Shown here: positions 1-8,127 of the stretch, one piece after another
Layout of the letters: each line of letters starts with the position of its first letter
How positions within the stretch are numbered: position 1 is the stretch's first letter
DNA from: Spirochaetota bacterium
GTDB lineage: Bacteria > Spirochaetota > UBA4802 > UBA5368
Assembly (NCBI GenBank): GCA_035477215.1
Contig: DATIKU010000015.1
Span: 1-64,000, forward strand
Length of the DNA stretch: 64,000 nucleotides
Reading direction: 5' to 3'
Program-made: the position numbers and the translations under genes
The notes under the pieces: model-generated
Told to the model about the DNA's origin: nothing
The model's input: the letters and a program-made list of their open reading frames with translations, nothing else
Database searches by the model: none

Positions 1-384
1 GGCGGGGACTGCAAGTGGGGCGCGAACGCGGCGAAGAAGGTGATCGTCAGCTGCGAGCGCATCGTCAGCCGCGAGACGATCGGCAAGGATCCGTCGCGCA
101 CCATCGTTCCGGCCTTCAAGGTGGTGGCCGTCACCGAGGAGCCCTTCGGAGCGCACCCGGGCTACACGCCGGGTTTCTACGATGTCGACTTCTCGTTCGG
201 CTATACCTACCAGCAGGCCTCCAACACCGAGGAAGGCTTCCAGGCATTCCTGGACGAATGGGTATTCGGCGTGAAGGACCGCGTGGAATACACTCAGAAA
301 TACATACAGAAATTCGGCTATCCCCAGTTCAAAAAGCTCCAGGCGAAGTTCGACTACGGGTATCCGGTTAGCTACGCATATTGA
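1..384 (+). CDS. CoA-transferase family I, alpha subunit (C-terminal part)
   Basis: The frame is open from the window edge, so the N-terminus is missing and only about 127 residues are visible. The visible part resembles the C-terminal half of glutaconate/3-oxoacid CoA-transferase A subunits (GctA/IpdA type), including the stretch EPFGAHPGYTPGFYDVD, which matches the family's PxGAHP signature. These enzymes move CoA between an acyl-CoA donor and a free carboxylic acid in the cytoplasm. The beta subunit follows after a few bases, as in known alpha/beta operons. The substrate cannot be told from the sequence. IpdA-like ring-cleaving hydrolases have the same fold and are the main alternative. 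Confidence 0.85.
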   Translation, partial: GGDCKWGANAAKKVIVSCERIVSRETIGKDPSRTIVPAFKVVAVTEEPFGAHPGYTPGFYDVDFSFGYTYQQASNTEEGFQAFLDEWVFGVKDRVEYTQKYIQKFGYPQFKKLQAKFDYGYPVSYAY

Positions 385-397
385 TGGAGGCATGAGA

Positions 398-1198
398 ATG
401 ACCACACATCCCGACGACTATATCAAACCCGAACTCATGGCGTGCTGCGGCGCGCGTGAGATAGGCGATGGCGATATCGTCATCGTGGGCACCGGATTTC
501 CGACGATGTCGGCGAATATCGCCAAATACACGCATGCCCCAGGGGCGACGATGCTGCAGGAATCCGGCGTCTACGACGCGCGTCCGACGCGCCCGGCCCT
601 TTCGGTGGGAGACCCCTGTCTCAACCCCGGCGCGGCCATGATAGGCGGCCTCGTCGAGGTGATGGGCATGTTTCTTCAGGGGGGATGGATCGACGTGGGC
701 TTTCTCTCGGGAAGCCAGGTGGACAAGTTCGGCAATATCAACACCACCGCGATCGGCGATTACGACAGCCCCCAGAGCCGCCTCCCCGGCTCGGGAGGGG
801 CGAACCCCATCGGCGCGCTGGCGAAGCACGTGCTCATCATAGCACTGCACGACACGCGCAGTCTTGCCGAGCGCGTCGATTTCATCACCACACCGGGATA
901 TCTCGACGGGCCCGGCGCGCGCGAGAGGTGGGGGCTTCCGCCAGGGACCGGGCCGAAGGTGATCATCACCAACAAGGCCGTACTGCGCTTCGACGAATCG
1001 ACGAAGGAGGCGTATCTGGCGAGTTATCATCCCGCCACCTCGGTCGACGAGGTGGTGAAGCTCACGCCGTGGAAGCTCAACGTGAGCGACGACGTTCGCG
1101 AGACGGAGCCGCCGAGGGCGGATGAGCTGAAAGCCCTTAGAGAGGTGCTCGATCCGTTCAGGATGATCAAGATATACGAAAAGCGGGGATACGTCTGA
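398..1198 (+). CDS. CoA-transferase family I, beta subunit
   Basis: Beta partner of the preceding subunit. It has the LPGSGGANPI glycine loop of the family, and a glutamate in LQESGVYDAR (near residue 55) sits where GctB has its catalytic Glu54. That argues for a true transferase rather than the glutamate-less IpdAB hydrolase type. Two ATGs lie six bases apart. I chose the second because GGAGG at 386-390 is then 7 bases away; the first would leave a spacing of one base. It is tightly coupled to the alpha gene. The acid activated is unknown, but the downstream acyl-CoA dehydrogenase and SCP2 protein suggest a fatty, cyclic or branched acid. Confidence 0.88.
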   Translation: MTTHPDDYIKPELMACCGAREIGDGDIVIVGTGFPTMSANIAKYTHAPGATMLQESGVYDARPTRPALSVGDPCLNPGAAMIGGLVEVMGMFLQGGWIDVGFLSGSQVDKFGNINTTAIGDYDSPQSRLPGSGGANPIGALAKHVLIIALHDTRSLAERVDFITTPGYLDGPGARERWGLPPGTGPKVIITNKAVLRFDESTKEAYLASYHPATSVDEVVKLTPWKLNVSDDVRETEPPRADELKALREVLDPFRMIKIYEKRGYV

Positions 1199-1234
1199 TA
1201 TGCTCGTATGCATTAAAGTTGTTGCTTTACCGGG

Positions 1235-1275
1235 TGTCATTACCAGCCCCGGCCTTATCGGGGCGCGGTAATCTC
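1235..1275. repeat. REP-like imperfect palindrome, copy 1
   Basis: The element starts TGTCATTACCAG and ends GCGGTAATCTC. It folds through ATTACC/GGTAAT and CCCCG/CGGGG arms. Both ends resemble the other strand of the second copy 40 bases further on, so the two form an inverted pair in the gap between the CoA-transferase and MmgE genes. It could also act as a weak transcription stop for the CoA-transferase operon, but no T-run follows. Confidence 0.5.
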
Positions 1276-1315
1276 ATAGAGCATTTAGTTTTCTGGTGAA
1301 AACGTGTTGCCTTTT

Positions 1316-1354
1316 GAGATCGCCACGTCGGCCTGCGGCCTCCTCGCGATGACA
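1316..1354. repeat. REP-like palindrome, copy 2 (inverted)
   Basis: Reads GAGATCGCCACGTCGGCCTG and ends CTCGCGATGACA. It has the form of widespread short interspersed palindromes (TGTCATTGCGAG...GGCAATCTC type) found between genes in several phyla. It is inverted relative to the copy at 1235. Confidence 0.5.
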
Positions 1355-1419
1355 TTTTTTTCGGTTACGCAACATGTCTTTGCCATAAAGAGCCGTTCCG
1401 CGGCATGGACGGTTTCTAT

Positions 1420-1436
1420 CCCCGCCTTCGGCGGGG
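1420..1436. other. GC-rich hairpin upstream of mmgE/prpD
   Basis: A perfect 7-bp stem, CCCCGCC/GGCGGGG, closes a TTC loop. It has no T-run. With the two REP-like copies it fills the 310-base gap, where no gene is visible. Confidence 0.4.
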
Positions 1437-1509
1437 GAGAAACGGAATCGCACGGGGAAAACCGATTTGTTCACGGTATACATATAAACGGATTAACCGG
1501 GAGGTGGAT

Positions 1510-2877
1510 ATGGACCATACGAGGAAGCTCGCGCGCTTCTGTTCGGATGTCGCGTTCGATTCGCTGCCGCGCGAGGTGATACACAAGGCCAAGCTCTGCG
1601 TGCTCGATTACATCGCGAACATCTATGGCTCGCTCGAGCTGGATGCCGTACGCGCGGTCGTCGACTACGTGGAATCTCTCGGCGGGCCGAAAGCCGCGAC
1701 CGCGCTCGGCTGCGGTTTTAAAACGGGATTGCAGAGCGCGGCCTTCATCAACGGCACCACGGCCGAGGCCATCGAGGCGCAGGACGGCCTTCGCTTCGGG
1801 GGGAACCATCCGGTTTCCGCGGTGCTGCCGGTCGCGTTCGTACTGGCCGAGTCCCTCAAACTCGGCGGTGAGAAGGTAATCGAGGCGGTGGTAGCCGGGT
1901 ACGAGGCGGCCGACCGGCCCGCCGCGGCCATGCATCCCTGGCACACGCTATCGGGCTTTCTGCCCACCGGCACCTGCGGCACCTTCGGCGCGGCGGCGGC
2001 CGCGGCGAAACTCATGGGGCTGGACGAGGCCGGTATGCTGAACGCGATAGGGAACGCCGGGTACCTCCTGCCGCTTTCAATGGCCGAACAGCTCATGGGA
2101 GGCTTCACCATCAAGATCGTGCAGGGCGGGCAGGCGGCGAGCGCCGGGATTATGGCGGCGGGCCTGGCATCGAAGGGCATTACGGGCTGTCCCGAGGTGC
2201 TGGAGGGCTCGGCACTGAAGGGCGGTTTTACCCAGATCACGGCGCGGGCCGAGCCGAAATGCGAGCGCATCACCGACGGGCTGGGGGAGCATTATTCCAT
2301 CATGGATATTTACTTCAAGCCATATACCGCGTGCAGGCATACGCACGGCGCGGCACAGGCGGCCCTGGAGCTCGTCAGGGAGCGGGGATTCAAAGCGGGT
2401 GAAGTGGATTCGATTGCGGTGCACACCTACGGGGTGGCCGAGCTCGCGGTGGGGAAGGGGGTCCCCGAGGGCGGCAGCTTCGTCTCTGCGCAGTTTTCCA
2501 TCCCCTATGTCGTCGCCGTCTGCATTCTCGACGGCGACCTGGGTCCGGGTCAGCTCACCGAGCGGAGGATCGCCGACGGTACGGTGCTCGACCTCGCGAA
2601 ACGGGTCTCGATCCGTACCGACGACGAGCTTAACAAGGCCTACCCGGACAAGACATCGAGCCGCGTCGAAATAGTGCTTAAAGACGGGCGAAGCTTCGTG
2701 AAACAGACGGACATCCCCAAGGGAGACCCGCGCGATCCGATGGAGGCGGAAGACCTGACGGCAAAACTGCGCCGGTTCGCGGGCAAGCGCGACGGCTCGC
2801 GCCTGGACAGGATAGTCGGGATGGTCATGGAGATTGAGAGGCTCCGGGATATAAAGGAGCTCGCGCGCATCATATAG
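1510..2877 (+). CDS. MmgE/PrpD family protein
   Basis: About 455 residues, the usual length for MmgE/PrpD proteins, with the family's all-helical N-terminal half and the conserved stretches GTCGTFGAAAAAAKLMGLDE and FKPYTACRHTHGA. Characterised members are 2-methylcitrate dehydratase, cis-aconitate decarboxylase and iminodisuccinate epimerase. All act on small polycarboxylates in the cytoplasm, so the substrate here is open. An upstream extension in frame is rejected: ATG 1510 has GGGAGG five bases before it and begins the conserved MDHTRKLARF. It is preceded by a repeat-rich gap and followed by an acyl-CoA dehydrogenase after 30 bases, suggesting one operon. Confidence 0.85.
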   Translation: MDHTRKLARFCSDVAFDSLPREVIHKAKLCVLDYIANIYGSLELDAVRAVVDYVESLGGPKAATALGCGFKTGLQSAAFINGTTAEAIEAQDGLRFGGNHPVSAVLPVAFVLAESLKLGGEKVIEAVVAGYEAADRPAAAMHPWHTLSGFLPTGTCGTFGAAAAAAKLMGLDEAGMLNAIGNAGYLLPLSMAEQLMGGFTIKIVQGGQAASAGIMAAGLASKGITGCPEVLEGSALKGGFTQITARAEPKCERITDGLGEHYSIMDIYFKPYTACRHTHGAAQAALELVRERGFKAGEVDSIAVHTYGVAELAVGKGVPEGGSFVSAQFSIPYVVAVCILDGDLGPGQLTERRIADGTVLDLAKRVSIRTDDELNKAYPDKTSSRVEIVLKDGRSFVKQTDIPKGDPRDPMEAEDLTAKLRRFAGKRDGSRLDRIVGMVMEIERLRDIKELARII

Positions 2878-2907
2878 CGAACGCTAAAGGCAGAGACAGG
2901 AGAAAAC

Positions 2908-4074
2908 ATGGATTTCACGTTAAGCGAAGAACAAAAGATGCTGGTGGAAACGCTCCGGACGATGGGGGAGCGGGAGAATTTCAGGGAGCTCGCCAAAAAG
3001 ATCGACGAGACGTGCGAGTTCCCTTTCGAGCTCATCGCGCGCTACAGCGAGATGGGACTTCTGGGCATGACGCTCTCGCCGGAATACGGGGGCGGGGGAC
3101 AATCGGCGGTGGACGCCATCCTCGCGGTCGAGGAGCTGGCCAAGTTCAGCCCCATGATCGCCGCCCCGGTTTTCGAGTCGAATGTGGGTCCGGTCCGGGT
3201 CATTGATCTTTTCGGCACGGACGAGCAGAAGAAGCGGATCCTTCCCGGGGTCTGCAGCGGGAAACTCAGCGTCTCGGTGTGCATGACCGAGCCCGAGGTG
3301 GGATCCGACCTCACCTCGCTCGGCACCAAGGCGGTCGAGGACGGTGATTCGTATGTCCTCAATGGAAGAAAGGCCTTTATCACGGGCGGCGGGCACGCAA
3401 GCCATTACATGGTCTACACGCGCTTCGGCGACGCGAAGGGTTACAAGGCCATAGGCGGGCTGCTGGTTGAGAAGGGGATGCCGGGCTTCACTTTCGGAAA
3501 ACAGGAACGCTATATGGGCCTGCGCGGCATGCCCTCGTGCGACCTCTTTTTCGACGACGTGCGCGTGCCTAAAGCGAACCTTGTCGTTCCGCCCGGCGAC
3601 TTCGGAAAGCTCATGTGGACCTTCGACATCGAGCGCTGCGGGAACGCCGCCATGTGTCTGGGTGTGGCCGGAGGCGCGCTTAACGAGGCGAAGGCATACG
3701 CCATGGAGCGCAACGCCTTCGGGCGGCCCATCTGCGAGTTCCAGGCGGTGCAGTTCCTGGTGGTGGACATGGCCACGAAGCTCGACGCGGCGCGCCTCCT
3801 GGTGTACCGGGCGGCAAGCGGCGCCGGACAGGGACTGCCCTCCATTTACGAGGCCTCGATGGCGAAAGCGTACGCGAACGAGATGGTGGTGGAAGTGACC
3901 GACAAGGCCATGCAGGTCTTCGGCGGGTATGGTTACAGCAGTGAGTTTCCGGTCGAGCGGATGTACCGCGACGCCAAGGCATGGGGCGTGGCCGGCGGGA
4001 CACTGCAGATGCTGAAAATAGGCGTGGCGGGTATGATCTTCGGTAGAAGGTTCGACCAGCGTAAAGGAAATTGA
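2908..4074 (+). CDS. acyl-CoA dehydrogenase with displaced catalytic base
   Basis: A 388-residue flavoprotein of the acyl-CoA dehydrogenase superfamily. It has the N-terminal helical domain, the middle beta domain with MTEPEVGSD, and a C-terminal domain with ERNAFGRPICEFQ and VFGGYGYSSEFPVERMYRD. It would form an alpha,beta double bond in an acyl-CoA using FAD and pass electrons to ETF. The IYEGTSE segment that carries the usual catalytic Glu reads GVAGGTLQ, with Gly363 in that position. Instead FDIERCG puts Glu242 where isovaleryl-CoA and long-chain dehydrogenases carry their base. The enzyme is therefore probably active with the alternative geometry, which favours branched or cyclic substrates. 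AGGAG precedes the ATG. Confidence 0.9.
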   Translation: MDFTLSEEQKMLVETLRTMGERENFRELAKKIDETCEFPFELIARYSEMGLLGMTLSPEYGGGGQSAVDAILAVEELAKFSPMIAAPVFESNVGPVRVIDLFGTDEQKKRILPGVCSGKLSVSVCMTEPEVGSDLTSLGTKAVEDGDSYVLNGRKAFITGGGHASHYMVYTRFGDAKGYKAIGGLLVEKGMPGFTFGKQERYMGLRGMPSCDLFFDDVRVPKANLVVPPGDFGKLMWTFDIERCGNAAMCLGVAGGALNEAKAYAMERNAFGRPICEFQAVQFLVVDMATKLDAARLLVYRAASGAGQGLPSIYEASMAKAYANEMVVEVTDKAMQVFGGYGYSSEFPVERMYRDAKAWGVAGGTLQMLKIGVAGMIFGRRFDQRKGN

Positions 4075-4092
4075 AACCAGGGGAGGCGCAAG

Positions 4093-4533
4093 ATGAGCCA
4101 GTACTACAAGGACGCTGACGATCTCTACAAGATATACGGCTATTTCCTGGGCCGCGTGCTTCAGGACCCGAAGATCGGCACCAAGATGGCGAAGGCCGGC
4201 ATCATCATCAAATTCATGTATACCGATCCCGACGCCGAGATCACCATCGATCTTAAAAATCCTCCGGAGAAGGAAGGCTTTTTTGGCACCTATTACCTGG
4301 GGCCCTGCGAGCTTCCGGCCGACGTGTGGTCAAAGCAGCCGGCGGACCATTCCCACCGTTTCTGGCACGGCCTTGAAAATCCGATAGCGGGCATCACCAA
4401 GGGGATCATCAAACAGGGCGGCAAGGTGACCGCAATGCTGAAACTGCTTCCGGTCATCAAGCCGGCCTTCCACATGTTTCCCATTGCGCTCGAAGAGCTG
4501 GGAAGGCAGGACCTGATAGTAATTAAAAAGTAA
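4093..4533 (+). CDS. SCP2 sterol-binding domain protein
   Basis: A 146-residue single-domain protein with the SCP2 pattern: a charged beta strand (PDAEITIDL), then FWHGLENPIAGITKGIIKQGG and a C-terminal helical tail with KLLPV. SCP2 domains bind sterols, fatty acyl-CoAs or other lipids in a tunnel, and bacterial stand-alone members often sit beside acyl-CoA dehydrogenase genes. It starts 18 bases after the dehydrogenase with GGGGAGG upstream, so it is co-transcribed. A lipid-carrier or substrate-presenting role for the neighbouring dehydrogenase is inferred. There is no signal peptide, so it is cytoplasmic. Confidence 0.75.
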   Translation: MSQYYKDADDLYKIYGYFLGRVLQDPKIGTKMAKAGIIIKFMYTDPDAEITIDLKNPPEKEGFFGTYYLGPCELPADVWSKQPADHSHRFWHGLENPIAGITKGIIKQGGKVTAMLKLLPVIKPAFHMFPIALEELGRQDLIVIKK

Positions 4534-4587
4534 AAGTTTTCGCCCGTGGACGCACCTGACGCAAAATATTTCTTAGAAGGGTATGCC

Positions 4588-6462
4588 ATGTACGCCAATA
4601 CAGGAAAAATAGCGAAGGTTGATCTTACCGCCCGGAAGGTGGAGGACATGCGCCTTTCCGAAGAGGTATACCGGGCGTTTATTGGAGGCAGCGGTCTCGC
4701 CGCGAAGCTCTTCATGGACATGGCTGACATGTCGGCCGACGCGCTTTCCCCGGAGGCCCCGCTCATCTTCATGAACGGGCCGCTTGCCGGCGTCAGGCTT
4801 TCGGGGGCGAGCAGGATGAGCGCCGCCGCCCGCTCGCCGCTCACCGGCGGTTTCGCGGACTCATCGTGTGGAGGATACTTCGCGCCGGCCCTGCGCTACG
4901 CCGGTTATGACGGTATGATTATTACGGGAAAGGCCGAACGCCCGTCGATGCTCCTCATTTCGGGCGGCGCGGTCTCGATCGCCGATGCCGGCGAGCTGTG
5001 GGGCGGAGGAATTGCCGAAGCGACCGCCGTACTGAGGGAGCGATACGGCATGCGCAGCCGCTCGCTCGTCATCGGGCCGGCGGGCGAGAACCTGGTGCCC
5101 TTGGCCTGCGTCATGCACGAGGCGCACCACGCGTTTGGGCGCTGCGGCCTTGGCGCGGTGATGGGATCGAAGGCCTTGAAGGCGATCGTGATCGAGCCGC
5201 ATACCGGCGCCGCTGCGCTCGCCGATCCCTCCCGCATGAAGGAGCTCGTAAAGGAACTTACCCCGCGGATCAAAGACTACCTCATGTCGCAGGTGCTGCA
5301 CGATTTCGGCTCGCCCGGAAACCTGGAGGGCCACATGTACACCGGCGACGTTCCGATAAGGAACTGGACCTCCAGTTTTTCAGAGGAGATGGCCGAGGCC
5401 CTGACCGGGAGCACTCTCTCGGATAGCTACCTGACCGGAACGGGCACCTGCGCGTATTGCGCAGTGGCCTGCAAGCGGATCGTAAAGGTGGAAGACGGGC
5501 CATTCGCGATACCCGTGGGGCCGGGCCCGGAATACGAGACGGTCGTATCGTTCGGGAGCCTCGTCGGCTCGGCCGACCTGGCCGCGGTCTGTAAGGCGGG
5601 GAGGGTGTGCAACGACCTCGGAATGGACACCATCTCTGCGGGCGCGACGATCGCCTGGGCCATGGAGGCCTTCGAAAAGGGCCACCTGTCAGCTCAGGAG
5701 ACCGATGGTGTCGCGCTCGAGTGGGGCGATATGCATACGGTGATCGATATCTTACTTCCGGCGATGGCCGCGCGGTCGGGAAAGCTCGGCGAACTGCTTT
5801 CGATGGGAAGCCGCGCGGCGGCGGAGAAGACCGGGCGCGGTTCGATCGCCTATACCGTGCAGTGCAAGGGGCTCGAGGCGCCGATGCACGACCCGCGCGG
5901 CGGCGGGCACGGCCATGCGCTCGCCTACGCGGTGAGCCCGCGCGGCGCCTGCCACGTGTCCACGGCCATGCACTTCATGGAGACCGGGGCCTGCAATTAT
6001 CCCGAAATCGGTTTCGAGTTCAATCTCGAAGCTCTTACAGACAGGGGGAAGCCCGAAACGATGAAGCTTGCCGCGGCGGTCGGCGCGATCGAAAACAGCG
6101 CCTGCCTCTGCCAGTATGCCGACCGCTCGTTAAGCTTTACGGAGATCGTGGAGCTCTTGAACGCCGCGACCGGTTTCGGTTACACCGCCGAAACGCTCAT
6201 GGAGGCGGGGTACCGGATATTCCACCTCAAGCGTCTCGTCAATTATCGCCTGGGTCTTCGCGCCTGTGACGACTCACTCACCGAAAGGATGCGCGAGCCA
6301 GCGCGCGACGGCGAGCCCGCGGGTATACCGATCGAATTCGATTCGATGCTGGAGCGCTTCTACGCGTTGATGGACATGGACCCCGAAAAAGGTATCGCCC
6401 GCGCCGAAAGGCTCGAGAGCCTCGGCCTCGGCGATGAGGCCCGCCTGTCGTGGGGGAAGTGA
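4588..6462 (+). CDS. aldehyde:ferredoxin oxidoreductase (AOR family)
   Basis: About 624 residues, normal AOR length. Seen in order are the N-terminal KIAKVDLT, the pterin-binding FGRCGLGAVMGSKALKAI, the Fe-S ligand motif CAYCAVAC near residue 290, GPEYET, and a late cysteine pair ACLCQY that supplies the fourth cluster ligand. The family oxidises aldehydes to acids (or reduces acids) using a bis-pterin tungsten or molybdenum centre and one 4Fe-4S cluster, with ferredoxin as partner. The ORF is open 14 codons further upstream, but AGAAGG seven bases before ATG 4588 marks the start. Its place after CoA-ester genes suggests it handles an aldehyde intermediate or low-potential electron exchange. 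Confidence 0.92.
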   Translation: MYANTGKIAKVDLTARKVEDMRLSEEVYRAFIGGSGLAAKLFMDMADMSADALSPEAPLIFMNGPLAGVRLSGASRMSAAARSPLTGGFADSSCGGYFAPALRYAGYDGMIITGKAERPSMLLISGGAVSIADAGELWGGGIAEATAVLRERYGMRSRSLVIGPAGENLVPLACVMHEAHHAFGRCGLGAVMGSKALKAIVIEPHTGAAALADPSRMKELVKELTPRIKDYLMSQVLHDFGSPGNLEGHMYTGDVPIRNWTSSFSEEMAEALTGSTLSDSYLTGTGTCAYCAVACKRIVKVEDGPFAIPVGPGPEYETVVSFGSLVGSADLAAVCKAGRVCNDLGMDTISAGATIAWAMEAFEKGHLSAQETDGVALEWGDMHTVIDILLPAMAARSGKLGELLSMGSRAAAEKTGRGSIAYTVQCKGLEAPMHDPRGGGHGHALAYAVSPRGACHVSTAMHFMETGACNYPEIGFEFNLEALTDRGKPETMKLAAAVGAIENSACLCQYADRSLSFTEIVELLNAATGFGYTAETLMEAGYRIFHLKRLVNYRLGLRACDDSLTERMREPARDGEPAGIPIEFDSMLERFYALMDMDPEKGIARAERLESLGLGDEARLSWGK

Positions 6463-6686
6463 CGATAACGGTCCACCTGAGCGGCGTCGGGCCGCTCAGG
6501 GACGTCGTCGGCGAGCGCCCGATCGAGTTGCCCGCCGGCGCGACCATCGCGGTACTCGCGTCCCTTCTCGACATCCGCAAAGACTACAACGAGGTGTATA
6601 TAGTCAACGGCCGGCGGCGCGCACGCGACGCGCCACTCGAGCAGGGCGATATTGTGAAGGTCGTCTCGCTCATGGCGGGAGGATAG
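6450..6686 (+). CDS. MoaD/ThiS-like sulfur-carrier protein
   Basis: A 78-residue ubiquitin-fold protein with the ELPAGATIAVL turn, NGRRRA, LEQGDIVKVVSLMAGG and the terminal Gly-Gly that is thiocarboxylated in MoaD and ThiS. It starts on GTG inside the end of the AOR gene (13-base overlap), so translation is coupled. MoaD supplies the dithiolene sulfur of molybdopterin. A dedicated copy beside an AOR gene is a known arrangement and supports a tungstopterin cofactor for that enzyme. No moaE or thiF lies nearby. Confidence 0.8.
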   Translation: MGEVTITVHLSGVGPLRDVVGERPIELPAGATIAVLASLLDIRKDYNEVYIVNGRRRARDAPLEQGDIVKVVSLMAGG

Positions 6687-6887
6687 GCGAGGGGCTGTCC
6701 GGTTGCTGGTTATAAAGAATAATGGCATTAATTCTCTGCCGAAAGTACGCATCGCTGGAGGGGCCTTAGTCGAAGGGGGCGCGCCGGTGGCGTGCGTATC
6801 CATCACCCCCGGTCCGTGTCGATAAGTCTTGACATTCCCTCCATTTGATGAAAGTCTGCTGGAAATTATCACGTGGAGGTCGCACGC

Positions 6888-8054
6888 ATGAATATACCTA
6901 TCGATTATGGAAAGCGACTGGTAAAGGTCCGCGAACAGATGAGCGCGCTCGGCATCGACGCCTTCGTCGGCACGCGGACGGTGAGTCTTTCGTACGTGGC
7001 CGGCGCCTTCGTGCCCTGGCGCAGCGCCGTCATCGTTACCCGCGATTTCGCCGGGCTCATCACCATGCTCCTCGACCTGGAACGGCTGAAGGACGAATCG
7101 TGGCTCTCGAACATTTCCCCGTACGCGCCGATCCCGGGCATGGACCTGTGGGACCTCGTGGTGCATCACATCAAACAAAACGGCATGGAGAAGGCCAGGA
7201 TCGGCGTAGAGCTGGGGCACTCGCCCCGCGGCAATACCGGCTACCTTTTTGCCACCGAATTCGAACTTCTGAAAAAATCACTCCCGGATGCGACCTTCGT
7301 AAACGCCACCTCGGTAATGGACAGGGCAACGTATATAAAAGAACCGTCGGAAATACTGCTCCTCAGGCAGGCCGCCGGAATGGCCGACGCTGCGGTCCAG
7401 TGCGTGAAGGAGTCGCTCTGCGTCGGCATCACCGAAACCGAGATAGCAGGCATCGGCGAGATGGAGCTGCGCAGGCTGGGAAGCGAGTACCACTGGGCGG
7501 TGACGGGGTCGTCCGAGGTGGCCTCGGGCTACCGGGCATGTTACAACATGAACGGCACGACCCAGCCCACGCCGAAGATCGTTCAGAAGGGCGAAAACAT
7601 CATAGCCGACTTCCATCCCCTCTGCCGCCTCTACTGCTCGGACCTCGCGCACAATTTCATACTCGGCAAGCCCTCGGCCGAGCAGGAGAAGCTCGCCGAC
7701 GCGTACGTTCAGACCGCGCAGACCATCGTGAGCAATTTCAAGGCGGGCAACAGGGTCGGCGACGTGCACGCGGCGGTCATGGACAAGCTCGGCGCGCTCG
7801 GATACGCGCAGTACGCCATTCCGTCGTTCGGCCACGGCCTCGGCGTGATGGGCCACGAGTGGTACCCGGCGATAATCGCGAACGAGGAGTTCCGCGACGT
7901 GGTCCTCGAGGAAAACGTCGTCGAGGTGGCCTTCCTGGCCATGAGCGTGCCGGGAGTATGCGGGATGCGGCTGGAATGTCCGGTGCTCGTCACGAAGGAC
8001 GGTGGCGAGATGCTCTGCAAGACGCCGCTCGAGCTTTCGGTGATAGACATATAG
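6888..8054 (+). CDS. M24 (Xaa-Pro peptidase-like) family protein
   Basis: A two-domain creatinase/prolidase-like protein of 388 residues. The C-terminal pita-bread domain keeps two aspartates eleven residues apart (DFHPLCRLYCSD) and the histidine in FGHGLGVMGHEW. At the first metal-ligand glutamate, however, an ungapped reading puts phenylalanine (ENVVEVAFLAMSVPG where the family has a VEPG core), and the last motif is RLEC, not RIED. It may therefore be a peptidase with altered metal binding, or a non-peptidase M24 member such as a lyase or hydrolase of a small compound. The start was chosen by GGAGG eight bases upstream. A TTGACA sits at 6829-6834 in the 200-base upstream gap. Confidence 0.75.
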   Translation: MNIPIDYGKRLVKVREQMSALGIDAFVGTRTVSLSYVAGAFVPWRSAVIVTRDFAGLITMLLDLERLKDESWLSNISPYAPIPGMDLWDLVVHHIKQNGMEKARIGVELGHSPRGNTGYLFATEFELLKKSLPDATFVNATSVMDRATYIKEPSEILLLRQAAGMADAAVQCVKESLCVGITETEIAGIGEMELRRLGSEYHWAVTGSSEVASGYRACYNMNGTTQPTPKIVQKGENIIADFHPLCRLYCSDLAHNFILGKPSAEQEKLADAYVQTAQTIVSNFKAGNRVGDVHAAVMDKLGALGYAQYAIPSFGHGLGVMGHEWYPAIIANEEFRDVVLEENVVEVAFLAMSVPGVCGMRLECPVLVTKDGGEMLCKTPLELSVIDI

Positions 8055-8127
8055 GTTTCCCCTGGGTGCATATTTCGGGGTTTCGCCGGCGTGGTCTTGA
8101 TGAAATAAATTCGGTGTGAGGTGCGCC

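Noticed and set aside
368-1240. Long minus-strand ORF opposite the CoA-transferase beta gene
   Set aside because: Shadow frame of a GC-rich coding gene, no ribosome site, Arg/His-rich composition.
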